In this document: piece by piece, positions 51,901-61,501 of the stretch
Layout of the letters: each line of letters starts with the position of its first letter
Numbering within the stretch: position 1 is the first letter of the stretch
DNA from: Tatumella terrea
GTDB lineage: Bacteria; Pseudomonadota; Gammaproteobacteria; Enterobacterales; Enterobacteriaceae
Reading direction: 5' to 3'
DNA: 64,000 nucleotides
NCBI RefSeq assembly: GCF_039523755.1
Contig: NZ_BAAAFX010000006.1
Location: 62,001-126,000, forward strand
The notes under the pieces: generated by a model
Databases searched by the model: none
The model's input: the letters and a program-made list of their open reading frames with translations, nothing else
What the model was told of the DNA's origin: nothing
Position numbers and translations under genes: made by a program

Positions 51901-51948
51901 CTGCACCCCAAACGCCGGATACCCGGCGAAGTAAGGTGCAGTTTTTTT
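51901..51948 (+). terminator. Terminator with nested hairpin after cobB
   Basis: CTGCACC (51901-51907) pairs with GGTGCAG (51935-51941), followed by seven T. Inside, CGCCGG-ATAC-CCGGCG (51913-51928) forms a second perfect hairpin. The double stem is larger than a plain terminator. Confidence 0.75.
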
Positions 51949-52273
51949 GCGTCGGTTAACCCCGCGCCGCCACGGGTAATCGTTTATCCGCCACCGCCTT
52001 GCAGCAAAAAAGCAGCCTGTTGTACGACTGAATGTTCAGGGGGCTAAAACCTGTTTATACCGATCGGGGATAACGGCGTCGGCGGGCCTGGCATGACGTA
52101 ACGGCTGAGATCCTTGCCGATAGCCGGCGTAAAACCGGTCAATTATTTCGGCTCTGCAGCGTGTGGCCGGTGCAGCCCGTGCTCAGGAGTATGGCCCGGC
52201 ATCAGTAAGCTTTTCTGTTCAATGCCGCTCAGTATTCTGAACCATCGGCCGGACCCGCAGTCTGACCAATAAA

Positions 52274-52296
52274 AACCCCGCAACAGGTGCGGGGTT
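52274..52296 (-). terminator. Terminator after potD
   Basis: AACCCCGCA-ACAGG-TGCGGGGTT is a 9-bp stem. On the minus strand it is followed by further T residues, fitting the end of the potCD transcript. Confidence 0.9.
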
Positions 52297-52301
52297 TCGG
52301 G

Positions 52302-53345
52302 TTACTCGCCTGCTTTCAGTTTCTGGAACAGGGTTTCATACAGACGGCTGGCATCACCGACATCGTCCTGCCATTCACCGTTCTGTAACACGCTGGCTGG
52401 CGGGTACAGTGAAGGATCATTCGCCACGGCCGGTGGCAACAGTTTACGGGCCGCCAGGTTCGGAGTCGGATAACCGATGGTCTTCGCCACTTTTGCCGCA
52501 ATATCCGGACGCAGCAGGAAGTTAATCAGTTTCAGCGCACCGGCTTTATTTCTGGCATTGGCCGGGATCGCCAGGTTGTCCATCCAGAAAATTCCGCCTT
52601 CTTTAGGCCAGATCACCTGCAGCGGAGTGCCTGCCTGACGGGCCACATAAGCGGAACCGTTCCAGATCATCCCCAGATTGACTTCGCCTTCCATAAACGG
52701 GTTACCGGGATTATCAGAGTTAAACGCCAGCACATTGGGCATTAACAGACGCAGTTGCTGATAGGCCGCTTCAATCTGTTTCGGGTCACGGGTGTTCCCG
52801 GAATAACCCAGTTTACGCAGGGCAATCTGGAACACTTCACGGGCATCATCGGTCAGCAGGATACTCTGGCGGTATTTCGGGTTCCACAGATCTGCCCAGC
52901 TGGTGACGGTTTTAGGATCAATGGCACTGGTATTGACACCGATTGCCGTCGCACCCCAGATGTAAGGTACTGAGTATTCATTATTCGGATCGAAAGGCTT
53001 ATTCAGCAGTGCGGGGTCCAGATTTTTGAAGTTAGACAACTGTGATTTATCGATCTGCGCCAGCATGCCTTCTTTCCGCATTTTCGCCACGTAATAAGAC
53101 GAAGGGACGACCAGGTCGTAAGCGCCATCTTTCCAGGTCTTCAGTTTGGCGTACATGCTCTCGTTCGACTCATAAGTCGAATAAACCACTTTAATGCCGG
53201 TTTCTTTGGTGAACTGCTCCAGCAGTCCGTCCGGCACATATTCGGTCCAGTTATAAAAATAGAGCGTTTTGCTGTCATCTGCCCGTGCGGCTGACAGGGT
53301 GAATGCTGCGGTCAGAGCAACCAGTAAAAGTGATAGTTTTTTCAT
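52302..53345 (-). CDS. potD: Spermidine/putrescine-binding protein PotD
   Basis: PotD is the periplasmic polyamine receptor of PotABCD. It has 347 residues (E. coli 348). A signal peptide MKKLSLLLVALTAAFTLSAARA precedes DDSKTLYFYNWTEYVPDGLL. Family ligand-site segments YNWTEY, STYESNESMYAKL and IWNGSAYVARQ are present. It is 18 nt after potC on the minus strand and ends at a strong terminator. Confidence 0.97.
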   Translation of the reverse strand: MKKLSLLLVALTAAFTLSAARADDSKTLYFYNWTEYVPDGLLEQFTKETGIKVVYSTYESNESMYAKLKTWKDGAYDLVVPSSYYVAKMRKEGMLAQIDKSQLSNFKNLDPALLNKPFDPNNEYSVPYIWGATAIGVNTSAIDPKTVTSWADLWNPKYRQSILLTDDAREVFQIALRKLGYSGNTRDPKQIEAAYQQLRLLMPNVLAFNSDNPGNPFMEGEVNLGMIWNGSAYVARQAGTPLQVIWPKEGGIFWMDNLAIPANARNKAGALKLINFLLRPDIAAKVAKTIGYPTPNLAARKLLPPAVANDPSLYPPASVLQNGEWQDDVGDASRLYETLFQKLKAGE

Positions 53346-53363
53346 TTTTATCCTCGGTAACTT

Positions 53364-54134
53364 TTAATGTTTATCACGTGTCAGCCACTGACTGCAGGCC
53401 ACCAGAATCAGTGACAGGCAGAGCAGTAAGGTCGCCAGTGCATTCACTTCCGGAGAAACCCCGACCTTCACCATCGAATAGATCTTCAGCGGCAGGATCT
53501 CGAAGGTGGGTCCGGTCACAAAGGAGGAGACCACAACATCGTCCATCGACAGGGTAAAGCTCAGCAGCCAGCCCGCCGCTATGGCCGGAAGTGCCAGCGG
53601 AAAAATAATCCGACGCAGGGTGGTGAGTTCATTCGCCCCCAGATCTTTGGCGGCTTCGAGCATACGAATATCAAAACCCTGTAACCGCGAAAAGACGGTG
53701 ATCACTACAAATGGCAGACAGAAGGTAATATGGGCAATCAGCAGCGTCCAGAAACCGAGCGAAATCCCCAACAGCATAAATAACACCAGCAGGGAGATGG
53801 CCATCACGATGTCCGGTGACATCATCACCACAAACAGCATGCCGTTCACCAGCGGCTTACCGCGGAACCGATAGTGGTACAGGGCGACGGCTGTCATACT
53901 GCCCAGCAATGTCGCACAGGTGGCAGAAGTCACGCCGAGCAGTAACGAGTGTCTGGCAGCCTGTAACAGACTGTAGTTATTCAGCAGCACGTTGTACCAG
54001 TTCGTCGTCCAGCCCTGCCAGTTGATGCCAAAACGCGACTGATTAAATGAATTGATGACCAGGATCGCTATCGGGATATAAAACCAGGCGTAAATGATCG
54101 ACATAAAGCCGTTACGAAGCCAGCGCATTAGCAT
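53364..54134 (-). CDS. potC: Polyamine ABC permease PotC
   Basis: PotC is one of two membrane subunits of PotABCD. It has 256 residues (E. coli 264; the C-terminus is shorter), with six expected membrane helices. The EAA loop reads EAAKDLGANELTTLRRIIFPLALPAI. GAGGGGG lies 6 nt before the ATG. In E. coli potB and potC overlap; here a 414-bp gap and a terminator stand between them. Confidence 0.96.
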   Translation of the reverse strand: MLMRWLRNGFMSIIYAWFYIPIAILVINSFNQSRFGINWQGWTTNWYNVLLNNYSLLQAARHSLLLGVTSATCATLLGSMTAVALYHYRFRGKPLVNGMLFVVMMSPDIVMAISLLVLFMLLGISLGFWTLLIAHITFCLPFVVITVFSRLQGFDIRMLEAAKDLGANELTTLRRIIFPLALPAIAAGWLLSFTLSMDDVVVSSFVTGPTFEILPLKIYSMVKVGVSPEVNALATLLLCLSLILVACSQWLTRDKH

Positions 54135-54548
54135 AAGAAGCCCCCTCGTAAGACCGTTTCAGCCGGGAGATGGCGGGGAAAAAGCCCCGAAGTTAGGTTA
54201 TTTTTGACCACTCGTGTATTCGCCTCACCTGCCTCGATACAGTGCGTATATTCATCTGTTAGTTGATAAGGCCGCGCATTCTACACGATTTTATCCGAAA
54301 GCACGATCAGTAGCGGCAGTTAACTGATGAACACCGCCTGCCGGGCCGCGTTGTACACGGCAGAGGCCGCAGGACAACTCACGCCAGCATTCTATTACCC
54401 ATCGCCACCGGCCCTGCTTCTGACGCTGAAACGGGCAGAGGCGTCAAAGGACGCTCAGACAGCGCGCTCCCGGCAGAGGCCCGAGGATGCAGACAAACAA
54501 AAGGGGAGGCCGGTATCCCCGGACCTCCCCATGCCACTGAGGCCGGAA
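54135..54548. other. Extra 414-bp spacer that splits potB from potC
   Basis: Apart from the potB terminator, it has a possible minus-strand -10 (TAGAAT, about 54286-54281) with a weak -35. Near potC, CGGGG-CTTTTT-CCCCG forms a small hairpin (about 54172-54187). The potB-proximal half (about 54300-54490) is GC-rich with no family-like gene. I infer that potCD has its own promoter here. Confidence 0.5.
54503..54530 (-). terminator. Terminator after potB
   Basis: On the minus strand, GGGGAGG and CCTCCCC plus inner CCGG/CCGG arms form an 11-bp stem with one bulge. It is followed by TTTTGTTTG, a good T-run. Confidence 0.85.
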
Positions 54549-55415
54549 TTATCGGTTAATCCCGATAATCTTTTTGTTCATCGCCTTCGCCGAGCGCCAG
54601 TAGAGAAGTAACATCAGCCCCATTAGTGCCGTCATAATGATGCTGGTGGCGGACCCTGCAGGCCAGTCTCTGAGCGATAAGAACTGGGTTTTAATGACAT
54701 TACCGATCAGCAGGTTTCTGGCTCCGCCCATCAGGTCAGACACATAAAACATCCCCATCGCCGGGATAAATACCAGCAGACACCCGGCAATCACGCCCGG
54801 CATGGTCAGGGGCAGAATTATCCGCATAAACGTCTGCAGCCTGCCGGCACCCAGATCCCGGGCCGCTTCCAGACAAGGCTTATCCAGCTTCTCCAGACTG
54901 GAGTAAAGCGGCATCACCATAAATGGCAGCAGAATATAGACCAGCCCCAGGATCACCGCCTCGGGGGTATACATAATCCGTAGCGGATGGTCGATCACCC
55001 CGGCCCAGAGCAGGAAATTATTCAGCCAGCCCCGGACGCTGAGAAAAATTTTCAGCGCATAGATACGGATCAGCGAGTTCGTCCAGAAGGGCAGGATCAG
55101 TAAAAACAGCATCACCGGACGCCAGCGTGCCGGTAAACTGCTCAGGCACCAGGCAAACGGGTAACCCAGCAGCAGACAGCAGACGGTCGCAATAAAAGCC
55201 ATATTCAGGGAATGCACCAGGACATCGATGTACAGCGGATCCGCCAGCCGGCGATAATTACTCAGCGTAAATACCATGCGGATGAAATTGTTGTCATCGC
55301 GGGTCAGAAAACTGGCCAGCAGGATCATCAGGTTCGGGGCCAGCACAAACAGCACCAGCCAGCCGGTGATCACCGTAACAACGACAGTCTGAAAGCGATT
55401 ACGCATCAGCTTCAT
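54549..55415 (-). CDS. potB: Polyamine ABC permease PotB
   Basis: PotB is the second membrane subunit of PotABCD. From ATG 55415 (MKLMRNRFQTVV) it has 288 residues. NLMILLASFLTRDD, VPFWTNSLIRIYALK-type helices (here LPFWTNSLIRIYALKIFLS) and the EAA loop EAARDLGAGRLQTFMRIILPL are present. A TTG start 12 nt upstream is possible, but the GGAGG then lies too close. It overlaps the potA 3' end and terminates before potC. Confidence 0.95.
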   Translation of the reverse strand: MKLMRNRFQTVVVTVITGWLVLFVLAPNLMILLASFLTRDDNNFIRMVFTLSNYRRLADPLYIDVLVHSLNMAFIATVCCLLLGYPFAWCLSSLPARWRPVMLFLLILPFWTNSLIRIYALKIFLSVRGWLNNFLLWAGVIDHPLRIMYTPEAVILGLVYILLPFMVMPLYSSLEKLDKPCLEAARDLGAGRLQTFMRIILPLTMPGVIAGCLLVFIPAMGMFYVSDLMGGARNLLIGNVIKTQFLSLRDWPAGSATSIIMTALMGLMLLLYWRSAKAMNKKIIGINR

Positions 55416-56514
55416 AGGGCAATACAACCTCCCAGTGATCGACCCAGCTCACGGTCACTTTCTGATTAAGCAGATAATCGAAGTCAGGGTCATCTTCGTT
55501 AAAGAATTCACTCACGGTAATGTTCTGGCCATTATCCAGTTCCACCACCGACTCAAGGGTGCTGCCTTTATAATTCCGTTCACGGATATATCCGGTCAGC
55601 CCCTGAGCACTGCCGGCATTACGCACTTCATCGATGCGCAAATCTTCCGGACGTAGCAGCACATTGACGCGATCTCCGGCGCTGACCGGGAACGGACACT
55701 GTACCTGATATTCGTAACCACTGATCTCAACCTGAGTCGCGCCGTCCGGCCCGGTGCGGATCACCCGGCCATCAAACAGGTTAATTTCCCCGATAAAGCG
55801 GGCGACAAACAGATTGGCCGGCTCCTCGTAGATAGCCCGCGGTGAGCCATCCTGCTCAATATTACCGTCCCTGAGGACCACTATCCGGTCCGACATGGTC
55901 AGGGCTTCTTCCTGATCATGGGTCACGAAAATAAAGGTAATCCCCAGTTTACGCTGTAATGCTTTCAGCTCGTTCTGCATCTGCTTACGTAACTTGTAAT
56001 CGAGCGCCGACAGGGATTCATCCAGTAACAGGACTTTGGGGCGGTTAACCACGGCACGGGCGATCGCTACACGTTGCTGCTGGCCACCGGAGAGCTGCGA
56101 AGGTTTACGGTCAGCAAACTCCTGCAAGCGCACCATCGCCAGGGCTTCGTTAACCCGCGGGGTAATTTCGGCGGCAGGGGTTTTCTGCATCCGTAAACCA
56201 AACGCCACGTTATCAAACACGTTCATATGCGGGAACAGGGCATAGCTCTGAAATACGGTATTGATATGGCGCTTTTCGGCCGGCAGATGAGTAATATCCT
56301 GGCCATCCAGAGTGACCTGCCCCTGATCTGCGTTTTCCAGTCCGGCAATCAGCCGCAGGATGGTCGTTTTACCGCAGCCGGAAGGCCCCAGCAGGGTCAC
56401 AAACTCGCCATGTCCGATGGTGAGGTCGAAGTCAGAAATCACTGACTTTCCGTCAAATGCTTTACTGATGCCAGAAAGCGTAACCAGCGCCTGTTGCGCG
56501 CATGTTTGCGTCAT
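55399..56514 (-). CDS. potA: Polyamine ABC transporter ATPase PotA
   Basis: PotA is the ATPase of the spermidine-preferring importer. It has 371 residues from ATG 56514 (an in-frame GTG lies three codons upstream). Walker A GPSGCGKTTILR, the signature LSGGQQQRVAIARAVV and Walker B LLLDESLSALD are intact. The C-terminal TOBE/regulatory region has RERNYKGSTLESVVEL and EFFNEDDPDFDY. It is the first gene of the potAB pair, divergent from pepT. Confidence 0.96.
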   Translation of the reverse strand: MTQTCAQQALVTLSGISKAFDGKSVISDFDLTIGHGEFVTLLGPSGCGKTTILRLIAGLENADQGQVTLDGQDITHLPAEKRHINTVFQSYALFPHMNVFDNVAFGLRMQKTPAAEITPRVNEALAMVRLQEFADRKPSQLSGGQQQRVAIARAVVNRPKVLLLDESLSALDYKLRKQMQNELKALQRKLGITFIFVTHDQEEALTMSDRIVVLRDGNIEQDGSPRAIYEEPANLFVARFIGEINLFDGRVIRTGPDGATQVEISGYEYQVQCPFPVSAGDRVNVLLRPEDLRIDEVRNAGSAQGLTGYIRERNYKGSTLESVVELDNGQNITVSEFFNEDDPDFDYLLNQKVTVSWVDHWEVVLPYEADA

Positions 56515-56803
56515 TTTAGTCACTCAGTTGAAATGAGAGCAGATAAGCGAAACCAGCCCGGCTGGCTTGCCACAATTAAGCGCGGGATGATACCTGAATT
56601 ATCCCCGATTGCCAGTGAAACAGGCCGTCGCCAGCGCATCTGCCCGTCAGGGGCGCAGCGGAAACCCCGGGTCCGGCGGCAGTCTGCTAACAATGACCGG
56701 AAAGAACTAATTAAAAATAATAACCGAACGCTTTATGACCTCGGACAAAATAAAACCCTGTCGCGGGGGCAATAATACCTTTCGGGTTTAAGAGGAGGGT
56801 ACT

Positions 56804-58030
56804 ATGGACCAATTACTGGAGAGATTTTTACAATATGTTCAGATAGATACACAATCGAAAATACAATGCCGTGCCGTGCAGGTCCCCAGCAGTGAGGGGC
56901 AGTGGCTGCTGGCCTCGGTACTCAAAGCACAGCTTGAGTCGCTGGGGTGTGTCGATATCAGCTTAAGTGACCATTGCTGCCTGATGGCAACGCTGCCGGC
57001 CAATACTACGGCGAAAGCCCCGGTGATCGGGTTCATCGCGCACCTGGATACCGCACCGGATTTTACCGGCAAGCATGTCCATCCCCAGCTGGTGGAAAAT
57101 TATCGCGGCGGTGATATTGCGTTGGGGATCGGCGATGAAGTGTTATCGCCGGTAGCGATGCCAGTATTACATGAACTGCATGGTCATACACTGATCACGA
57201 CCGACGGCAAAACCCTGCTGGGTGCCGACGATAAAGCCGGGATTGCGGCTATTATGACGGCACTGGCCAGGCTGAAAACACGGCCTCACGGGAAAATCCG
57301 GGTGGCATTCACCCCTGACGAAGAAACCGGGGCGGGGGCACCGTTATTTGATATCCAGGCATTCGGTGCCGACTGGGCCTATACCGTCGATGGCGGCGGT
57401 TCGGGTGAATTTGAATACGAAAACTTTAACGCCGGGGATGCCGTTATCCGGATCTGCGGACAGAGTGCACACACCGGGTATGCTAAAGATAAACTTATCA
57501 ATGCGCTGGAGCTGGCCTGGGCGTTCCATGGTCAGTTACCGGAAAATGAGAAGCCGGAAGCAACAGAAGGGCATCAGGGCTTCTGGCATCTGAACTCTGT
57601 GAAAGGGAATGCGTTAAAAGCCGAAATGCATTATCTGATCCGCGATTTTGACGGGAAGGCCTTCGAGGGACGCCGTCAGACACTGGAAACGATCGCCGGA
57701 AAGATGAATCAGGCCTTCGGCGGAAAAGCGACCGTGTCGGTCACCTTTCATGAGAGCTACCGCAATATGCGCAGCCAGATTGAGGCCCATCCGCAGGTCA
57801 TCGAGCTGGTGCTGCGTGCGATGGAAAAAAATGGGATCCGCCCGAAAATCAGACCCATCCGTGGCGGAACAGACGGTGCATTCCTTAGCTGGCGGGGATT
57901 ACCGTGCCCGAATCTGTTTACCGGGGGATTTAACTTTCACAGTAAATATGAGTTTGCATCGCTGGATATGATGGAACAGAGCGTGGAGTTAATTGCCGGT
58001 ATCGCGGAGCTGGCCTGCGAAGGCCACTGA
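56804..58030 (+). CDS. pepT: Peptidase T
   Basis: PepT is a cytosolic tripeptide aminopeptidase of the M20 family with two zinc ions. It has 408 residues, the same as E. coli. Metal-ligand segments FIAHLDTAPDF, TLLGADDKAGIAA, FTPDEETGAGA and the C-terminal GGFNFHSKYEFASLD are present. AGGAGGG lies 5 nt before the ATG. Confidence 0.97.
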   Translation: MDQLLERFLQYVQIDTQSKIQCRAVQVPSSEGQWLLASVLKAQLESLGCVDISLSDHCCLMATLPANTTAKAPVIGFIAHLDTAPDFTGKHVHPQLVENYRGGDIALGIGDEVLSPVAMPVLHELHGHTLITTDGKTLLGADDKAGIAAIMTALARLKTRPHGKIRVAFTPDEETGAGAPLFDIQAFGADWAYTVDGGGSGEFEYENFNAGDAVIRICGQSAHTGYAKDKLINALELAWAFHGQLPENEKPEATEGHQGFWHLNSVKGNALKAEMHYLIRDFDGKAFEGRRQTLETIAGKMNQAFGGKATVSVTFHESYRNMRSQIEAHPQVIELVLRAMEKNGIRPKIRPIRGGTDGAFLSWRGLPCPNLFTGGFNFHSKYEFASLDMMEQSVELIAGIAELACEGH

Positions 58031-58032
58031 TC

Positions 58033-58064
58033 GCCGCAACAGCCGGTAAAGTGGCCGTTGCGGC
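58033..58064. terminator. Hairpin between convergent pepT and roxA
   Basis: GCCGCAACAGCC and GGCCGTTGCGGC pair over 12 positions with one mismatch around an 8-nt loop. No clear T-run on either side. Confidence 0.6.
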
Positions 58065-58076
58065 TTGCGGGCGGGA

Positions 58077-59207
58077 TTATTCTTCCCCGTCACCAAAATA
58101 CCAGTAGCCGCAATTGATCAGACCGGCCAGTTGGCTCAGGAACGCGGGGTCATCCAGGGCATCCGCAAAGTCAGCCGCTTCCAGCGAGGGCTTATTGGCC
58201 AGTGCATGTAGGGCATCAGGCCAGGCACTGGTCAGGCTCTCACCATTAATAAAGACGGTGTCATTGCACTGTAATACCCGTAATCCACCCAGACGGGTGA
58301 GCGGTTCCCCCTGCTGAAGGGCCTCCAGCACTTCGTCCGGCTGATAGGGGGGTTCCGGCGGGGCCACATCCAGTTCATGACGTGACTGGGAAATAAACTC
58401 ACCGAACCACTGACTGAACGTCGCCGGTTCATTGATCAGGTCCGTCATCATCTGACGGATGCGATCGGTTTCGCCGCTCAGGATCTGCGAAGGGTGCTCG
58501 CGCAGTGGCAGGTCCGGATCACTGTACCGGTGTGTGCCCAGTTCATTCGCCAGCATATAGTCGGCAAAGCTGCTCAGCAGTTCTTTACCGGAGGGCGCGC
58601 GGAATCCGACGGAGTAGTTCAGTGAATTCTCCAGTGAATAGCCGTCATGCGGAAATCCTGGCGGGATATAAACGATATCACCGGGCTCCAGCACTTCATC
58701 GATAATGGCATCGAAGGGTTTCACCTGTAATAAATCGGGGTGAGGGCAATGCTGCTCCATCCGGACATTATTCCCGACCCGCCAGCGACGCCGGCCGCTG
58801 CCCTGAATGATAAACACATCATACTGGTCCAGGTGCGGGCCTACGCCGCCCCCGGGCACAGAGAAAGAGACCATCAGGTCATCCATCCGCCAGTCAGATA
58901 AGGCACGGAAAGGGGCCATCAACGCGGCAGACGGCGCATGCCAGTGGTCGACCGCCTGAACCAGTAACGACCAATGAGTTTCTCCCAGATGATCAAAACT
59001 TTCAAACGGGCCGTGGCTGACCTGCCATTTGTCGCCTTGCTGACTGACCAGCCGGCTGTCGGTTTCGTTTTCCATCGCCAGACCGGCCAGTTCGTCGGGG
59101 GTGATCGGGTCGGTAAACCCGGCGAAGCCCTGGCGGATAACGACCGGTTTTTTCTGCCAGTAGGTCGCCAGAAATTCCGGCCAGTTAATTGAAAGTGGGT
59201 AGTCCAT
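58077..59207 (-). CDS. roxA: Ribosomal protein L16 arginine hydroxylase RoxA
   Basis: RoxA (YcfD) is a 2-oxoglutarate/Fe(II) oxygenase that hydroxylates an arginine of ribosomal protein L16. It has 376 residues (E. coli 373). The JmjC-type iron site reads GPHLDQYDVF (HxD), and the distal His region is IPPGFPHDGYSLENSLNYSVGFRAPS. The C-terminal winged-helix part ends GLINCGYWYFGDGEE. Confidence 0.94.
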   Translation of the reverse strand: MDYPLSINWPEFLATYWQKKPVVIRQGFAGFTDPITPDELAGLAMENETDSRLVSQQGDKWQVSHGPFESFDHLGETHWSLLVQAVDHWHAPSAALMAPFRALSDWRMDDLMVSFSVPGGGVGPHLDQYDVFIIQGSGRRRWRVGNNVRMEQHCPHPDLLQVKPFDAIIDEVLEPGDIVYIPPGFPHDGYSLENSLNYSVGFRAPSGKELLSSFADYMLANELGTHRYSDPDLPLREHPSQILSGETDRIRQMMTDLINEPATFSQWFGEFISQSRHELDVAPPEPPYQPDEVLEALQQGEPLTRLGGLRVLQCNDTVFINGESLTSAWPDALHALANKPSLEAADFADALDDPAFLSQLAGLINCGYWYFGDGEE

Positions 59208-59276
59208 AGACGCCTTCTGTTGTTCTGAAGTAATCGCGCCAGTATATCAGCCCGCAGCCGGTTGCGTCCGGCCAAT

Positions 59277-60737
59277 TTACATCTGCTGGAGCCGGAAAAT
59301 CACTTCCATCCGTGTACCGCCGAGCGGGCTGCTATGGGCAATAATATCGCCCTGATAGCGTTCGACGATCTCCCTGGCAACCGCCAGACCGATCCCCTGA
59401 CCCGGCCGCAGTGTATCCGCCCGCTGACCGCGCTGGAAAATCAGGTAACGTTTACTGTCCGGGATACCGGGGCCATCATCATCAATAAACAGATGCAGTG
59501 CGGTATCGGTCTGCCGGGCCGTGATCTCGATAAACTCCAGGCAATACTTACAGGCGTTATCCAGCAGATTCCCCATGACCTCCATAAAGTCATTCTGGTC
59601 ACCGCAGAAAGTGATCTCCGGGGAGATATCCAGCGTCAGGTCGACCCCCTTACGTTTATAGACCTTATTTAAGGCAGAACAGAGACTGTCCGAGAGCGCC
59701 GGTACCGAGTGCAGGTCGCGCTGCAGCGGATTATGGTCTGCCTGCAGGCTGGCGCGGTGCAGGTAATAACCGATTTGCTGTGAGATACGGCTGATTTGCT
59801 CCAGCATCACCGGTTCGGCTTCCTCAACACTGATAGCCGCGCCGCCGCGCAAAGAACGCAGTGTACTCTGCAGGACAGCCAGCGGTGTTTTCAGGCTGTG
59901 GGTCAGGTCCGATAACGTATTGTGGTAGCGCATTCCCTGCTGACGTTCATTATTCAGCAGCAGATTAAGGTTACGAACCAGACTACGCAGTTCCTGCGGC
60001 GGCGTCGGGTCGAGGCTTTCCCGCTGACTGGTTTCCAGTTCATGGATCTGGGCGGCCAGATGACCGATAGGCCGCAGGCTCCAGCGTGCCGCCAGCCACA
60101 GTAAGGGGATCACTAACAGTAAATTGGCCGCCAGCACATAACTGAACCACATCCACACCACATTGGAATGCTGCAGTTCCTGGGGGATAGAGTCTACCAC
60201 TACGATAGTCAGGGCCGGCAAACTGGGTGTGGCATCGTACCGGCTGACCGCCACGGAGTGGGTAAAGGTATCGTCGCTGTCGAGCTGGCTCATTTTCTGT
60301 CTGGCTTCGCGGTTATCCCCGATGGCTTCCAGACTGGTGCGGTTATTGGTATCTATTTCGTAGAAATCACTCTTCATCAGCCAGCCGGGACGGATTTCAG
60401 AACGGATTTCCGGCACATCGCGAAGCTGCCATAACAGACGCCCGTGCTCATCATAGATAAACACCAGCGTCGGAAAATTCAGTTTGATACGCTCGGGTTT
60501 GGCGATGGTCAGCTTATTATCCTGCCACTGTGCCAGTGTGAAAAACAGGTTACTTTCACCGCGCATCACACGGTAGGTATTGTTATCAAAACCGATGGCA
60601 TAACCGAACACCGCCACCACACCGTAAGACAGAGAGAGGAACAGCACGAGGACAGACGCCGCCAGCAAAAAACGGACCCGCAGTGAAAGCGGCCCCCGGC
60701 GCGACGGCCACGGCAACCAGTGTTTACCGGCACTCAA
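59277..60737 (-). CDS. phoQ: Sensor histidine kinase PhoQ
   Basis: PhoQ senses low Mg2+, acid pH and cationic peptides in the periplasm and phosphorylates PhoP. It has 486 residues, as in E. coli. Membrane helices lie at about 23-45 and 195-216 around the sensor domain, with an acidic patch QLDSDD at 151-156. A HAMP domain follows, then the phosphorylated His at 280 (DLTHSLKTPLAVLQ) and the ATP-binding GLAVAREIVERYQGD region. It overlaps phoP by 14 nt. Confidence 0.97.
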   Translation of the reverse strand: MSAGKHWLPWPSRRGPLSLRVRFLLAASVLVLFLSLSYGVVAVFGYAIGFDNNTYRVMRGESNLFFTLAQWQDNKLTIAKPERIKLNFPTLVFIYDEHGRLLWQLRDVPEIRSEIRPGWLMKSDFYEIDTNNRTSLEAIGDNREARQKMSQLDSDDTFTHSVAVSRYDATPSLPALTIVVVDSIPQELQHSNVVWMWFSYVLAANLLLVIPLLWLAARWSLRPIGHLAAQIHELETSQRESLDPTPPQELRSLVRNLNLLLNNERQQGMRYHNTLSDLTHSLKTPLAVLQSTLRSLRGGAAISVEEAEPVMLEQISRISQQIGYYLHRASLQADHNPLQRDLHSVPALSDSLCSALNKVYKRKGVDLTLDISPEITFCGDQNDFMEVMGNLLDNACKYCLEFIEITARQTDTALHLFIDDDGPGIPDSKRYLIFQRGQRADTLRPGQGIGLAVAREIVERYQGDIIAHSSPLGGTRMEVIFRLQQM

Positions 60738-61395
60738 AGCGGTAGCCCTGACTGCGGACGGTGGTGATCACTTCTCCTGCGTGAAGCTGCTGGATTTTCT
60801 TACGCAGGCGGCCCATCAGCACATCGATGGTATGGCTTTCCCGCAGCTCGGCATCCGGATAGAGTTGCAGCATCAGCGATTCTTTACTGACCACCTTTCC
60901 GGCGTTACGGATAAGCGTTTCGACGATGGTATATTCGAACACCGTCAGCCGTACGGCCTGACCGGCGATGGTGAGTTCCTTGCGGGAGAGATCGACCTGA
61001 AACGGGCCGTATTCTATCAGTTGTGAAGCATGACCACTGTTACGACGCATCAGTGCCTGCAGGCGGGCAGCGACTTCCTCAATATGAAAGGGTTTGGTGA
61101 CGTAATCATCCGCACCGGCTTCCAGGGCTTCCACTTTTGCCTGCCAGCCTTCCCGGGCGGTCAGTACCAGGATGGGCTGTTTCACCGCCTGCGTCCGCCA
61201 GCGCCGGATAAGGCTCATCCCGTCTTCACCGGGCAGGCCGAGGTCGATTAATGCCACATCGGGTTCATGTTCTGTCAGAAAATAATCGGCTTCACGGGCA
61301 TCTTCCGCCACATCCACCTGGTGGCCCATATCCCGAAGCTGTACAGCCAGGTGATGACGTAGTAACGCATTATCTTCAATAACCAGCACACGCAT
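60724..61395 (-). CDS. phoP: Response regulator PhoP
   Basis: PhoP is the OmpR-type response regulator for Mg2+ limitation and envelope defence. It has 223 residues (E. coli 223). The receiver domain has the phospho-acceptor Asp51 in DVALIDLGLPGEDG and the Lys of YVTKPF. The winged-helix DNA-binding domain has the SHTIDVLMGRLRKKI recognition region. It is transcribed with phoQ. Confidence 0.98.
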   Translation of the reverse strand: MRVLVIEDNALLRHHLAVQLRDMGHQVDVAEDAREADYFLTEHEPDVALIDLGLPGEDGMSLIRRWRTQAVKQPILVLTAREGWQAKVEALEAGADDYVTKPFHIEEVAARLQALMRRNSGHASQLIEYGPFQVDLSRKELTIAGQAVRLTVFEYTIVETLIRNAGKVVSKESLMLQLYPDAELRESHTIDVLMGRLRKKIQQLHAGEVITTVRSQGYRFECR

Positions 61396-61469
61396 AATAA
61401 CAACCTCAAAGGCAGGCAGTAAAAACTATGGGGGGGAGTATACGTGAAATGAAGTAAACAGGGGATTAA

Positions 61470-61493
61470 CGCAGACCGGAAACCCGGTCTGCG
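61470..61493 (-). terminator. Hairpin between purB and phoP
   Basis: CGCAGACCGG-AAAC-CCGGTCTGCG is a perfect 10-bp stem after the purB stop. On the minus strand it is followed by TTAATCCCC, only a short T-run, so some read-through into phoPQ is possible. Confidence 0.65.
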
Positions 61494-61501
61494 TGGCAGA
61501 C

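Larger units (their letters stand above)
51865..52301. other. cobB-potD gap
   Basis: This 437-bp gap between convergent genes holds the two terminators listed below and about 320 bp between them with no recognisable gene. Confidence 0.6.

Noticed and set aside
54327..54611. 94-residue plus-strand frame in the pot spacer
   Set aside because: No family similarity and it runs antisense into potB.
61396..61470. PhoP box upstream of phoP (TGTTTA-CTTCA-TTTCAC)
   Set aside because: Only the first half-site fits GTTTA; the second is poor and its distance to the TATACT hexamer is too short, so I do not list it as a feature.
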